From contig JAJVID010000041.1 of the NCBI GenBank assembly GCA_022072205.1, positions 1 through 56,938 on the forward strand: 56,938 bases of DNA. The letters run 5' to 3'. This document shows positions 19,259 through 28,608 of this stretch, piece after piece. Origin of the DNA: Acidobacteriota bacterium (GTDB lineage Bacteria > Acidobacteriota > Blastocatellia > RBC074). Numbering within the stretch: the stretch's first letter is position 1; every line of letters starts with the position of its first letter. Under the pieces are notes generated by a model that was not told the origin of the DNA, searched no databases, and saw only the letters and a program-made list of their open reading frames with translations. Position numbers and translations under genes: made by a program.

Positions 19259-21154
19259 ATGAAACTATCCAAGTCATCCGCGCTGCGCCTGCTGATCGGC
19301 GCCGTCGCGTTATGCCTTCTGTCGTTCGCGCCGCAAACAGGCGCGCGGCAATCAACTCAGTTCAACGTCAAAGACCATTACGTCAAATCGGAGCATCAGA
19401 TTCCGATGCGCGACGGCGTGAAACTTTACACCGTCATCTATTCGCCGAAAGACTCGTCGCAGAAATATCCGATTATGATGACGCGCACGCCTTACAGCGC
19501 CGGGCCGTACGGCGGCGCTTACCGCCCCTCGCTCGGCCCTTCGGCGGCGTTCCAACAGGAAGGTTACATCTTCGTTTATCAGGACGTGCGCGGGACGTTT
19601 ATGTCCGAAGGCGAGTTCGAGGACGTGCGTCCGTACATCCCGAACAAGAAGTCGCCCAAACAGATTGACGAATCGAGCGATACTTACGACACCATCGAAT
19701 GGTTGATCAAAAACATCCCGAACAACAACGGGCGAGCAGGCGTCTGGGGAATTTCGTATCCGGGCTTTTACACCGCGACAGCGTTGATGGACGCGCATCC
19801 GGCGCTCAAGGCCGCTTCGCCGCAGGCGCCCATCGCCGACTGGTTCATCGGAGACGACGATCATCACAACGGCGCGTATTTCCTTTTTGACAGCTTCGGC
19901 TTCTGCACATTTTTCGGGATGCCTCGCCCGCAGCCGACTGCCAATCAATTCAGGAATTTCGATTACGGCACGCCCGACGCTTACGATTATTTTCTGCGGC
20001 TCGGAAGCGTGGCGAACGTAATGAAGTATTTCAAGGGCGAGAACAAATACATCAACGACGTGATGAAGCACGGCAATTACGACGAGTTCTGGCAATCGAG
20101 AAACGTCTTGCCGCACCTGAAAAAAGTCACGCCCGCCGTTCTCGTGGTTGGCGGATGGTTCGACGCCGAGGATTTGTACGGGCCGCTCAACATTTACCAG
20201 GCCATCGAAAAGAACAACCCCGGCGCGAAAAACATTCTGGCGATGGGCCCCTGGTCGCACGGGCAATGGGCGCGCGGCAACGGCGACAGTCTGGGCGACA
20301 TCCGTTTCAATTCAAGCACCTCGGCCTGGTACCGCGAAAACGTGGAGCTTCCCTTCTTCAATTTTTACCTCAAAGACAAAGGCGAGTTGAAATTGCCTGA
20401 AGCTACTGTGTTCCGCACTGGCGCGAACGAATGGAAGTCTTTCGATCAATGGCCGCCGAAAGATTTGCAATCGCGTTCGATCTACTTCCGTGCAAACGGC
20501 AAGCTCGCGTTCGACGCGCCAAAAGATTCGGGAGAGGCGTTCGATGAGTACCTGAGCGATCCCGCCAGGCCCGTGCCTTACACGAACGTGATCACAAACT
20601 CGCGCGGGACAGGCTACATGATCGAAGACCAGCGTTTCGCCGCGCGCCGCCCTGACGTGCTCACTTTTGAAACCGGAGCGCTCGATGAAGACCTGACGCT
20701 GGCCGGTCCCGTCACGGCCGATCTGTTTGTTTCGACGACCGGCACGGACGCCGACTTCATCGTCAAGCTGATTGACGTTTACCCGGACAACGCGCCGAAC
20801 AATTCGCCGTCTGGCGCAAACGTCAGGACGACCCCGCTCGGTGGATTTCAAATGCTGGTGCGCGCCGAAGTGATGCGCGGCAAATTCCGCAAGAGCTTTT
20901 CAAAACCCGAACCGTTCGCGCCCGGCAAGCCGGACGAAGTGAAGATCGCCATGAACGACATTCACCACACGTTCAAGACCGGCCACAAAATCATGGTTCA
21001 GGTTCAGAGCAGTTGGTTCCCGCTGGTTGACCGCAACCCGCAAAAGTTCGTGGACATTTACAACGCCACCGACGCCGATTTTCAGAAGGCCACGCATCGC
21101 GTTTACCGCTCGGCGCGGCTGAGTTCGCATTTGAAAGTCGGAGTGTTGAAATAG
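19259..21154 (+). CDS. Secreted CocE/NonD family hydrolase (X-Pro dipeptidyl-peptidase-like)
   Basis: A 631-residue exported serine hydrolase. The signal peptide (MKLSKSSALRLLIGAVALCL...) sets the start at ATG 19259, with GAGGAG at 19245-19250. The alpha/beta-hydrolase domain shows HQIPMRDGVKLYTVIYSP, the nucleophile elbow GVWGISYPGF (Ser166), the acid in VVGGWFDAEDLYGP and the His in GPWSHGQWARG. The C-terminal jelly-roll domain (about 390-631) includes PVTADLFVSTTGTDADFIVK then LIDVYPDNAP, typical of cocaine-esterase and PepX C-terminal domains. It probably cleaves an amide or ester bond outside the cytoplasm. Complete, no missing catalytic residue. Confidence 0.92.
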   Translation: MKLSKSSALRLLIGAVALCLLSFAPQTGARQSTQFNVKDHYVKSEHQIPMRDGVKLYTVIYSPKDSSQKYPIMMTRTPYSAGPYGGAYRPSLGPSAAFQQEGYIFVYQDVRGTFMSEGEFEDVRPYIPNKKSPKQIDESSDTYDTIEWLIKNIPNNNGRAGVWGISYPGFYTATALMDAHPALKAASPQAPIADWFIGDDDHHNGAYFLFDSFGFCTFFGMPRPQPTANQFRNFDYGTPDAYDYFLRLGSVANVMKYFKGENKYINDVMKHGNYDEFWQSRNVLPHLKKVTPAVLVVGGWFDAEDLYGPLNIYQAIEKNNPGAKNILAMGPWSHGQWARGNGDSLGDIRFNSSTSAWYRENVELPFFNFYLKDKGELKLPEATVFRTGANEWKSFDQWPPKDLQSRSIYFRANGKLAFDAPKDSGEAFDEYLSDPARPVPYTNVITNSRGTGYMIEDQRFAARRPDVLTFETGALDEDLTLAGPVTADLFVSTTGTDADFIVKLIDVYPDNAPNNSPSGANVRTTPLGGFQMLVRAEVMRGKFRKSFSKPEPFAPGKPDEVKIAMNDIHHTFKTGHKIMVQVQSSWFPLVDRNPQKFVDIYNATDADFQKATHRVYRSARLSSHLKVGVLK

Positions 21155-21181
21155 ACAGTCTGTTGAGAACGCCGCTGCACA

Positions 21182-21248
21182 CGGAAAAAACAGAACACGC
21201 GGAAAAAACAGGAGGCTCCTGGAAATTTCCGCGTGTTTTGTTTTTCCG
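21182..21248. terminator. Bidirectional terminator-like inverted repeat
   Basis: Left arm 21182-21205 (CGGAAAAAACAGAACACGCG then GAAA) and right arm 21226-21248 are almost perfectly complementary, with A/T runs at both ends of the stem. It lies between two convergent genes and could end both transcripts. The CACGGAAAA sequence resembles the CACAGAG-type palindromes seen at 38211 and 47039. Confidence 0.7.
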
Positions 21249-21266
21249 CATGCTGCGGCGTTCTGG

Positions 21267-24200
21267 TTACGGCAGGCAACCGCTCAGGTCAACCGGGCTG
21301 ACCGGCCTGTTGCAGATGTTGGCGGAGCTTGTGCCATTAAGCGCCCCCAGCAACTTCGTGACGATGCAGTTGTCCTGGCTGTTCCCGCCTCCCCTGGCCA
21401 CGAAGTTGGCGGTGGAAACCAGTTCGGTGAGATTGGATTGCGGAGACAGAATCACGCCGTTGCTCAGTCTGACCAGGCTGAATTGCAATCCGTAACAACT
21501 CAGTTCCGAAGCCAGCGCGGTGATCAGATTCGCCGCTCCCAACCCGCTCGCGTTCAGGATGTTCAACTGGGCCGCGACGAACTCACGATTGAACGCGCCC
21601 GACTGCCCATCCAGCGCCTGCTTGACTCTCGGATCGGTCGTGGCGACAGGGTTATTGAAATTGACCCCGCCGATCAACACCGAACCGTTTGGAATGAGCG
21701 GCGTGCCGAAGTTGAGCGAGAAATAAGCCGCTGAGCGGAAGCAGATGGTCTGGCGGCAATCCTGTGTCGCAGACGGCGTGATGGGCAGCAGATACGGCTG
21801 GCTGCCCGCGCAGCCGTTCGCATCGGTCGCCTTGATCGTGAACGAGAACTGGCCGACCTGCGTGGGCGTTCCCGTCAACGCGCCGGTCATCGCGTTGAGC
21901 GTCAGGCCCGGAGGTAGCGCGCCTGCGCTGACGCTGAAAGTGACAGGAGCGACACCGCCGGTTTGCGTGAACGTCTGGCTGTACGCCGTACTAACCACGC
22001 CTACCGGCAACGCCACCGGGGCAAGAGTGATCGTCGGGCAATTAACCGTCAATGTGGCGGCTGCGGAAGTGAGCGTGCCGCACGCGCCCGTGACGACCAC
22101 GTCGTAGCTGCCCGCGTCGCTGGTCTTGACCGAAGCGATGGTGAAACTGCTTGCGGTCGCGCCCGCGATGTTGACGCCGCCCTTGCGCCATTGATAGGTC
22201 AGGCTAGTGCCGGTTGCGGTGACCGAGAAGGTCGCGCTTTCGCCGGCGTTTTTGACCAGCGACGCTGGCTGGGCGGTGATCGCCGGCGGCGCGCATGACG
22301 AATTTATGACCAGCGTGTAAGCCGCGCTGCCCGTGCAACCGCCAGCGTCCGTCGCCGTGATCGTGAACGAGGAATTGCCCGCTTGCGTCGGCGTTCCCGA
22401 CAACACGCCGGTCGTCGCGTTGAGCGCCAAGCCCGCAGGCAGCGCGCCCGCGCTGACGCTGAAAGCGACAGGCGCAACCCCGCCCGTCTGCGTGAACGTC
22501 TGGCTGTAGGCCGTTCCGGTGGTTCCCGCTGGCAGCGGCCCCGGCGACGGGCTGACCGAGATCGTCTGGCAGCCGACCGTCACGAGGACGATGTTCGATT
22601 TGCCGCCGATCAGGAAATCTTCCGCGCCCCAGTCGGCGCCGTTGTTGATGGCGGTTCCGTTCGCAACGTTGTTGACCGTCACCCGGAAAGCGACCGTCGT
22701 GCTTTCGCCGGGAGCCAGCGTGCCGCCTTTGTTCGCCGCAGCGCCCGTGCCCGTGAAGATGTTGATTTGCCCGTTGACGAAGCCTGACGGGAAGAAATCA
22801 ACCTGATCGTCTCCGCGCGCGTCGGTCTTCGCCCCGGCGTTCGGCCCGGCGGTGATCTGCGTGCTGTTGGCGACGTAGGTCACGTTCGGCGGCAGGTATT
22901 CCGCGATGAATGTGTTGCCGACAGCAACCGTTGACTGGTTGCGCAACGTCAGCGTGTATTCGATGGTTTGGCCGCGCGTCACCGTGCTGCCCGCGATGTC
23001 CTGACCGGCCAGATTGCGCACCGCTTTGGTCAGCGCCAGATTCGGCGGATTCGGATCGGGGCGAACGCGGTCAATCGTCCGATTGAAACGGCTCGGATCA
23101 ACGTCCCACGCCGCCTGGATCACAATGTCGTAATCGGTGTTGACGGCCAGTCCGACCGGCAATTCGATTCGGACATCAATGTTGCGCTCTTCGTTCGGAT
23201 TGACTTCCGTTGGCGTTGTCACTGTTCCGGGCTGCCCGCCTGCGCCCGGATTGAGGCTGACGAATGTCGCGCCGCTGTCAACCGAAGCCTTGACGCTGAA
23301 TCCCTGCGGGATGGTCGGAGCGCTGATGACGAATTTCCCCGGAATCGCGCCGACGTTCTTCAACGTGTTGATGAACCGCACTGTGCCGGTTTCAGTCGTC
23401 ATCCCGTTTGAAACGGTCAGGTTCACTCTGCCGCGAGTGAAGTCGTCGTTGTTTCCGGTCGGACCTGTGGCCGCAGGCTGGCCGAAGGGGCCGATCAACG
23501 GCGTGGCCAGGCTGACCGTAGTCTCAACGATGTTGGAGACGGAAATCGGATAAACGTCGTTGGCGCCCGCATTGGCGCCGTTCGACACGATGGATTCCAC
23601 GGTCGCGCCGGTGTTGACCTTGACGCGGAAGGTGGCCGTCGCGCTTTCGCCCGCCGCCAGCGTTCCGCCGATCAGATTGCCGCCCGTCCCGTGTCCGCCC
23701 GCGCCGGCGCCTGTGGCGATGTTGATCTGTCCGTTCGCGCCCGCCGCCGGGTAATAATCAACCTGATCGCCATCTACCGCGTCGGTCTTGGCTCCGGTGT
23801 TCGCGCCCGCTGTGATCTGCACGCTGTTTGCGATGTAGGTCACGCTTTTCGGGATGAACTCGGCGATGAACGATTTGCCGACCGGATCGAAAGATTGATT
23901 GGTCAGCGTCAGCTTGTATTCCAGCGTGTCACCCGGCAACACCTGCCCGCCGTTCAAATCAGTCACGCTCTTTACGAGCTTGAGCGGCGAGCCGACGGTG
24001 TTTGCGACGATGTTGGATATGCCCGCAGGATAGATGTTATCAGCGCCCCACTCCGCGCCGTTGATGATCGGAGCGCCTTCGCTCAAACCGGCTTTGACCG
24101 TAACGCGGAAAACAACTGTCGCGCTTTCGCCGGAAGCGAGCGTGCCGCCAATCAGTTTGCCGGTGGCGTCGTGCCCGCCGGCGCCTGTGCCCGTGCCGAT

Positions 24201-25637
24201 GTTGATTTGAATAACCCTGCCACTGACGGCGAAAGCGTCAACCTGATCGTTGTCTATCACGTCGGTCTTCGCGCCGGTGTTCGCGCCGGCTGTGATCTGC
24301 ATGCTGTTTGCGACGTAATCCACGTTGGCCGGAATGAATTCGGCGATGAACGATTTGCCGGCCGGACTGGATGACTGATTGCTCAGCGTCAACGTGTATT
24401 CCAGCGTATCTCCCGGCTGCACGAAACCGCCGTTCAGGTCGCTCACGCTTTTAACCAGGCGGAGATTGGGCTGCTGCGCAATCTCGCTGATTTCGCTGAA
24501 CAGATAGTCGCCGAATGGCGCGAACGTCACTTGCCTCCATTCGGTTCGATTGGGCGCGTCGGGTATCCCGGCCATCTTCGTCTTCTCGAACCCGGAGCCG
24601 TTCCAACGCAGCCGCCAGAGCGCGGGCTGGCATTGACAAGTCTCACCTCCGATCTCAGTGACGAGCAGATCGCCGGTCACGCCCGCGAAATCGGCTGATG
24701 GCGCGCCCCAGATAGTTCCGCGACTCCTGCTGACTTGATCGTCCTGCTGATCGTCCGTCCGCCGGTCAACCGTGACGCCGAAGAAATTTTCGTTCGCGGG
24801 AATGACCAGAAGGTTGTTGAGATGTTGAAGGCCCAGATTAAATGTTTCGACGCGTCCTTCGGCGTCAACGGCGTAAATCAATCCTTGCCGCCCGGCCAGC
24901 GCCAGTATTTTTCCGGCCATCGCGCCGTACTTCCCGGAATCGTTCGGCGCCAATGACGCCGCGTCGAATGAGACCGGCGATTCGACGGAGTCACCCGAAT
25001 GCGCTGTGATCATCGCCGTCACTCGCTGGGCATTGCCTGAGGAATCAATGCGCCACACGCCGCCGCCGCTCGTGACTGCGATCAGGTCGCCGCCGAAAAC
25101 ATTCTCGGCTGAATCCGCGAGCGAATTCCGGTTGTCAAAATACAGGCCACGAACCAGCCCCGATTCTCCCGGCAACGTGACCCAGGCGGTTTGACCGCGC
25201 GCTCCAGCATCCGAGGTATCGGATGACAGGCGATAAATCGCGCCGGGCGCATCAGCCCCGACGAAGACTTCACCTGCGATGAATCCGTTTCTGCTTTCGC
25301 GTACCGCCGCAAACGCGCCGTGATTGGCTGCGATTCGTGAAAACGGCGTGCGCCTGCCTCCCACGCCGAACAATTCCAATCCGGCGTCCGATGATAAGAG
25401 CAATGAATTCGATGGTTGATGATGAACGATTCCCGTTGACCCGTTCGAATCGGAAGCGATTTCGATCAGATGAATGCCTGGCGCAGATTCCTGCGCGGTC
25501 ACGGCGAAATGTCTCTGCGCGGCCAGGGCCAGCGCCACGAGCGCCGTCGTCAGGCCAAGCGCTGCCAGTCTTGATGAAATTGATGAGCTACGTGTGATCA
25601 GATTAAACGCGGCGTTAAGTTTTCGCGTGGTTCTCAT
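21267..25637 (-). CDS. Large secreted surface protein with DUF11, Ig-like and putative-Ig repeats
   Basis: A 1456-residue exported protein. The signal region (1-49, ending VTAQES) is followed by a propeller-like part (about 50-390) with a CQC pair. DUF11-type repeats begin near residue 392 (LRLVKSVSDLNGGFVQPGD), 554 (LKLVKSVTDLNGGQVLPGD) and 866 (LALTKAVRNLAGQDI), each with a YVANSxQITAGxNxGAKTD core; a related domain covers about 705-860. Then come a putative-Ig repeat (about 1022), an Ig-like domain with a TYQWRKGG strand (about 1112) and a second putative-Ig repeat (about 1199). The last 165 residues hold several Cys. No LPxTG or PEP-CTERM anchor is visible. Likely cell-surface or matrix protein. 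Confidence 0.9.
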   Translation of the reverse strand: MRTTRKLNAAFNLITRSSSISSRLAALGLTTALVALALAAQRHFAVTAQESAPGIHLIEIASDSNGSTGIVHHQPSNSLLLSSDAGLELFGVGGRRTPFSRIAANHGAFAAVRESRNGFIAGEVFVGADAPGAIYRLSSDTSDAGARGQTAWVTLPGESGLVRGLYFDNRNSLADSAENVFGGDLIAVTSGGGVWRIDSSGNAQRVTAMITAHSGDSVESPVSFDAASLAPNDSGKYGAMAGKILALAGRQGLIYAVDAEGRVETFNLGLQHLNNLLVIPANENFFGVTVDRRTDDQQDDQVSRSRGTIWGAPSADFAGVTGDLLVTEIGGETCQCQPALWRLRWNGSGFEKTKMAGIPDAPNRTEWRQVTFAPFGDYLFSEISEIAQQPNLRLVKSVSDLNGGFVQPGDTLEYTLTLSNQSSSPAGKSFIAEFIPANVDYVANSMQITAGANTGAKTDVIDNDQVDAFAVSGRVIQINIGTGTGAGGHDATGKLIGGTLASGESATVVFRVTVKAGLSEGAPIINGAEWGADNIYPAGISNIVANTVGSPLKLVKSVTDLNGGQVLPGDTLEYKLTLTNQSFDPVGKSFIAEFIPKSVTYIANSVQITAGANTGAKTDAVDGDQVDYYPAAGANGQINIATGAGAGGHGTGGNLIGGTLAAGESATATFRVKVNTGATVESIVSNGANAGANDVYPISVSNIVETTVSLATPLIGPFGQPAATGPTGNNDDFTRGRVNLTVSNGMTTETGTVRFINTLKNVGAIPGKFVISAPTIPQGFSVKASVDSGATFVSLNPGAGGQPGTVTTPTEVNPNEERNIDVRIELPVGLAVNTDYDIVIQAAWDVDPSRFNRTIDRVRPDPNPPNLALTKAVRNLAGQDIAGSTVTRGQTIEYTLTLRNQSTVAVGNTFIAEYLPPNVTYVANSTQITAGPNAGAKTDARGDDQVDFFPSGFVNGQINIFTGTGAAANKGGTLAPGESTTVAFRVTVNNVANGTAINNGADWGAEDFLIGGKSNIVLVTVGCQTISVSPSPGPLPAGTTGTAYSQTFTQTGGVAPVAFSVSAGALPAGLALNATTGVLSGTPTQAGNSSFTITATDAGGCTGSAAYTLVINSSCAPPAITAQPASLVKNAGESATFSVTATGTSLTYQWRKGGVNIAGATASSFTIASVKTSDAGSYDVVVTGACGTLTSAAATLTVNCPTITLAPVALPVGVVSTAYSQTFTQTGGVAPVTFSVSAGALPPGLTLNAMTGALTGTPTQVGQFSFTIKATDANGCAGSQPYLLPITPSATQDCRQTICFRSAAYFSLNFGTPLIPNGSVLIGGVNFNNPVATTDPRVKQALDGQSGAFNREFVAAQLNILNASGLGAANLITALASELSCYGLQFSLVRLSNGVILSPQSNLTELVSTANFVARGGGNSQDNCIVTKLLGALNGTSSANICNRPVSPVDLSGCLP

Positions 25638-26193
25638 GCCAAATTCCTCTCAGGGGCAAAGTTGTCCTGACCCGCGCGATACGCGATTGCCGGGCAGCTT
25701 GCCGTTTGTGCTGTTGGTGGCTGTTCACGAAGAAGACAACTGACTTGTCTCTCCGAATGTTTTTCCGGCAGACACCTGATGACCCACTCTTCACCGGCCA
25801 GACCGGATTATGCAGACAATTCCCTCAGACAAGTTCGGGGCTTGTTCGGGTTTCGGGGCAATCGAAAATCCGCCGTAAATTGACAATTATCGAGATAGGG
25901 AAATACCAGGCAGGCGGCTTCTCTTTTGTGAAGAAGCGGCGAAGACTCAACGTCTCCAGGAATGGCAGGGTGAAGGGTGAAAATCTGAACAGCCTGGTAA
26001 AGCTTCTAATCCTGTTCGTCGGATTACGTCATTTATATTGGTTCAGGGGGGTTCTGGTCCAGGGAGACCATGTTTTGGCGGGGCGCATTCTACAACAGTT
26101 TATCGAAATTGCACGCAGAATTTTCAGTCGAGCTGAGTTAATGGCTGTGTGGCTGAAAAAACTTTGCGGGTGTTCAGAGTCATAACGACCTCC
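25638..26193. other. Intergenic region without a recognisable gene
   Basis: About 550 nt lie between the start of the surface-protein gene and a palindromic repeat. A plus-strand frame from 25706 to 26185 (159 codons) has no ribosome site, no family similarity and an odd composition rich in Trp, Cys and Arg, so I do not call it. The promoter of the surface protein should be at the left end. Nothing else is seen. Confidence 0.55.
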
Positions 26194-26278
26194 TGGGAGC
26201 GCACGCATCCTTGCGTGCTGGGCCTACGATTCTCGACTTTTGCCAGAAGCCCTGCACGCAGGGATGCGCTCGCTCCCA
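26194..26278. repeat. Dispersed palindromic repeat (GGGAGCGC family), copy 2
   Basis: Left arm 26194-26218 (TGGGAGCGCACGCATCCTTG then CGTGC) and right arm 26254-26278 form an almost perfect inverted repeat around a 35-nt spacer. The right arm differs from that of copy 1 (19212-19236) at very few bases. It lies 6 nt after the stop of the 619-residue secreted protein gene on the minus strand and may form a transcript-end hairpin. Confidence 0.82.
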
Positions 26279-26284
26279 AAGGCT

Positions 26285-28144
26285 TCAATCAATTCTTTCC
26301 CTGAAAGCGTACGGCGGATAGAACCGCGCTTCCTTCTTTTCATCGCCGAGAATCGCTCCGGCCAGCGACAGGCTCATCGCCAGCCTGACCTCGTTGACCT
26401 GCCAGCGGCGGAGCGACGTCATCGTGCGGTCGAAATCCTTGCGCGCGAAGGCCAGAATCTGCTGATCCAGATTTGTGGTGAAGTTTCCGAACTCGCCCGC
26501 ATTCAATCGCATCTCGACGTCCGCAGCGTTAATGGGCGCGATGGACGGCGCGCCCCATATCCCACTGGTCTGGTCGAATTTTGTGAGTGTCACCACAGCG
26601 CTCAACACCACGTTCAGCCGGTCAACCGCCGATCCCAGAATCTCGAAGCTGCGGTCGGTGTTGACGTTCAGGGACGCGACGGCCAGATTGAGTTGCGCTT
26701 CGACCTGCGCGCGCGTCTCCATCTGATCGCCCAGCAGTTCGCCCGCTTCCTTGAGCAACGCCTGCTGCGATTTCTGATCTTTGCCGGCCTCGGCTTTCGT
26801 GGCCAGTTCGATCAAGGCCAGCGCGCGTTCTTCGTTCGACCGCATCCGTGAAATGCTTTTGCGGGCGTCTTCCAGCTTGCCTTCCGCGAGCGCCTGCGCC
26901 CTCTCCGCCTGTTCGATCTCCGCGATTATTGGATCTCCCGTCCCGCCATTCGGCAGAAAGTCTTTTGCGATTTGTCGCGCGCGCAACGTGTCGCCCTGTT
27001 CCAGAGCCTTCGCCGCCGCCTGCCGGTAATACATTTCCTTAAACTCGTTCTGCGATTTGGCGGCCATTGCGACCAGTTCATCCGGCGTTTTCTTCGCCAG
27101 GTCTTCGAGGATTTCATCCGACGGAACCGACGGTCTGTATAACGCCTTGTCAAACTGGGCGAGTTTTGCGCGCACAGCCTGCGCGCGCCCCGGCAGATTC
27201 TTCTCGATGTCCGGCGTCAACATCTGAACCTGCGACAGCAAATTTCGCGCCTGCCCCTGTTCGTTGATGTCCAGGAATTGCGCCGCCGTGATTTTGAGAG
27301 CCGCCGAAACGACAAGATCGAGCAGTTCGCGGAACGACTGCCGCATCTCCTGCTGGGACGTTTGCTGCGGCTGTGGGGGCTGTGAATCTTTCGCGCTTTT
27401 CTCCGCCGTCTGCATCTGCGCGCGCAGGGATTGCAGCATGGACAATACAACCGACATGGATTGATAGTTTTTCAACACGTCGGATGATTTCACAGCGGAG
27501 ACAATTTCGCCGAAGAGTTTCGCGGCGGTCTTCGGGTCTTTGCTCATCAGATTCGACCAGATTTGGTAGACTTGATGATCAACGCCATCCTTGAGACTCT
27601 CTTCGGCCATCTGCAAGGCCAATTGCGGATCGTTCTCGGCGATGCGGATGGCCAACTGCATTTCAAACTGCCGCTCGAAATCGGGCGAGACGCCTCTGCC
27701 GCCGAACATCTTCCCGGCGTCCGGAAGACGCGAAGCGCGCAGGAAGTCCAGCGCCATCCGGCTGTCGCGCGCGGCCAGCGACTGAAGCAATTGCGTGCGA
27801 AGCTCGATGCGAAGCTGCATCGTCTGCATGGCTCGCGGGTCGTCGAGTTCCGCAGGCTGTTCAATCGTCATGAACTGGTTGACGGCTTCGCGCAGCAGCG
27901 CGCGGGCGCGGTCCTCGTTGTGTTTCCAGAACAGATCAGCCGTCGTGGTCAGCGCGTAGATGCGATTCTCGACCAGTTTCAGCGACATCGCCTCGCCGAC
28001 CAGTTCGTCGAGCAGGACGAGCGCCTTTTTCTCAAGTTCCTTCTGTTCCTTTTGCGATTGAGCCGGCGCGGGAGTTTGCGCGAATGCAGGCAGGCAAATG
28101 AACAGCGCGGCGAGAAATGAGGCCGTAATCCGCTTCAGCGTCAT
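26285..28144 (-). CDS. Secreted helical protein of unknown function
   Basis: A 619-residue exported protein with a clear signal peptide (MTLKRITASFLAALFICLPA, cut after AFAQ). The mature part is nearly all helical and rich in Ala, Gln, Leu and Arg. Helix pairs such as LFWKHNEDRARALLREAVNQ and PQLALQMAEESLKDGVDHQV hint at degenerate TPR-like repeats. No catalytic motif is visible. The ATG at 28144 is chosen because AGAGGAG lies at 28153-28159 and the signal peptide begins there. Similar proteins of this length are, to my knowledge, found in Acidobacteriota without known function. Confidence 0.75.
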   Translation of the reverse strand: MTLKRITASFLAALFICLPAFAQTPAPAQSQKEQKELEKKALVLLDELVGEAMSLKLVENRIYALTTTADLFWKHNEDRARALLREAVNQFMTIEQPAELDDPRAMQTMQLRIELRTQLLQSLAARDSRMALDFLRASRLPDAGKMFGGRGVSPDFERQFEMQLAIRIAENDPQLALQMAEESLKDGVDHQVYQIWSNLMSKDPKTAAKLFGEIVSAVKSSDVLKNYQSMSVVLSMLQSLRAQMQTAEKSAKDSQPPQPQQTSQQEMRQSFRELLDLVVSAALKITAAQFLDINEQGQARNLLSQVQMLTPDIEKNLPGRAQAVRAKLAQFDKALYRPSVPSDEILEDLAKKTPDELVAMAAKSQNEFKEMYYRQAAAKALEQGDTLRARQIAKDFLPNGGTGDPIIAEIEQAERAQALAEGKLEDARKSISRMRSNEERALALIELATKAEAGKDQKSQQALLKEAGELLGDQMETRAQVEAQLNLAVASLNVNTDRSFEILGSAVDRLNVVLSAVVTLTKFDQTSGIWGAPSIAPINAADVEMRLNAGEFGNFTTNLDQQILAFARKDFDRTMTSLRRWQVNEVRLAMSLSLAGAILGDEKKEARFYPPYAFRERID

Positions 28145-28200
28145 GATGAACACTCCTCTGCAAATCCGCGAATTATGCTCTTTGATCAAATAATGCAATC

Positions 28201-28277
28201 ACATCGTAGGGGCGGGTTTTCCCCGCCCAGGCTCTTCGATAGCGGATACGGGCGGGGAAAACCCGCCCCTACGATGT
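28201..28277. repeat. Perfect 28-bp inverted repeat (GTAGGGGCGGG family)
   Basis: The arms 28201-28228 and 28250-28277 are exact reverse complements (core CGTAGGGGCGGGTTTTCCCC) around a 21-nt spacer. This GTAGGGGCGGGTTT...CCCGCCCCTAC palindrome resembles a repeat seen across many large bacterial genomes. It lies 57 nt upstream of the start of the 619-residue secreted protein gene. The hairpin would be extremely stable. Inferred to be a miniature mobile or REP-like unit. Confidence 0.88.
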
Positions 28278-28608
28278 GGTTGTCGTTAATTTTCAAACGT
28301 CATAATTCGTCACTATGTGGCGCGTTTTCATCGTTTCAGGACATCGCCAACAACGTAAAAATTCTTCTACGGGTGTGAGGCAAGATGGCGTCTTGTCCCA
28401 CGATCAAAGCAGCGTTTGTCGAACAGTGAACGTTTCGGGCCGTTACAACTTGCGCCGGAGCGCCCCGGCAGGGGAGTTGGCAACGGGCCATTTGGCAATG
28501 GGAGGATTGCGACGCGGGGATAGACGCGGAAGTCACGCCCAAAGTTCCGTTGATTCCAAAATTGAGCGTGACTTCCCGGGGATTGGAGTTACTGAAGCTC
28601 TGCGGAGG
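28278..28608. other. Intergenic region downstream of the Hfq-like gene
   Basis: About 330 nt with no supported gene. An 11-bp inverted repeat (GGAAGTCACGC at 28528-28538 and its complement at 28566-28576) lies just downstream of the minus-strand Hfq-like gene and may mark the transcript end, though no T-run follows. A plus-strand frame running from 28315 into the Hfq-like gene is an antisense shadow. Confidence 0.5.

Noticed and set aside
25706..26185. A 159-codon plus-strand frame in the 647-nt gap
   Set aside because: No ribosome site, no recognisable domain, odd composition; most likely non-coding.
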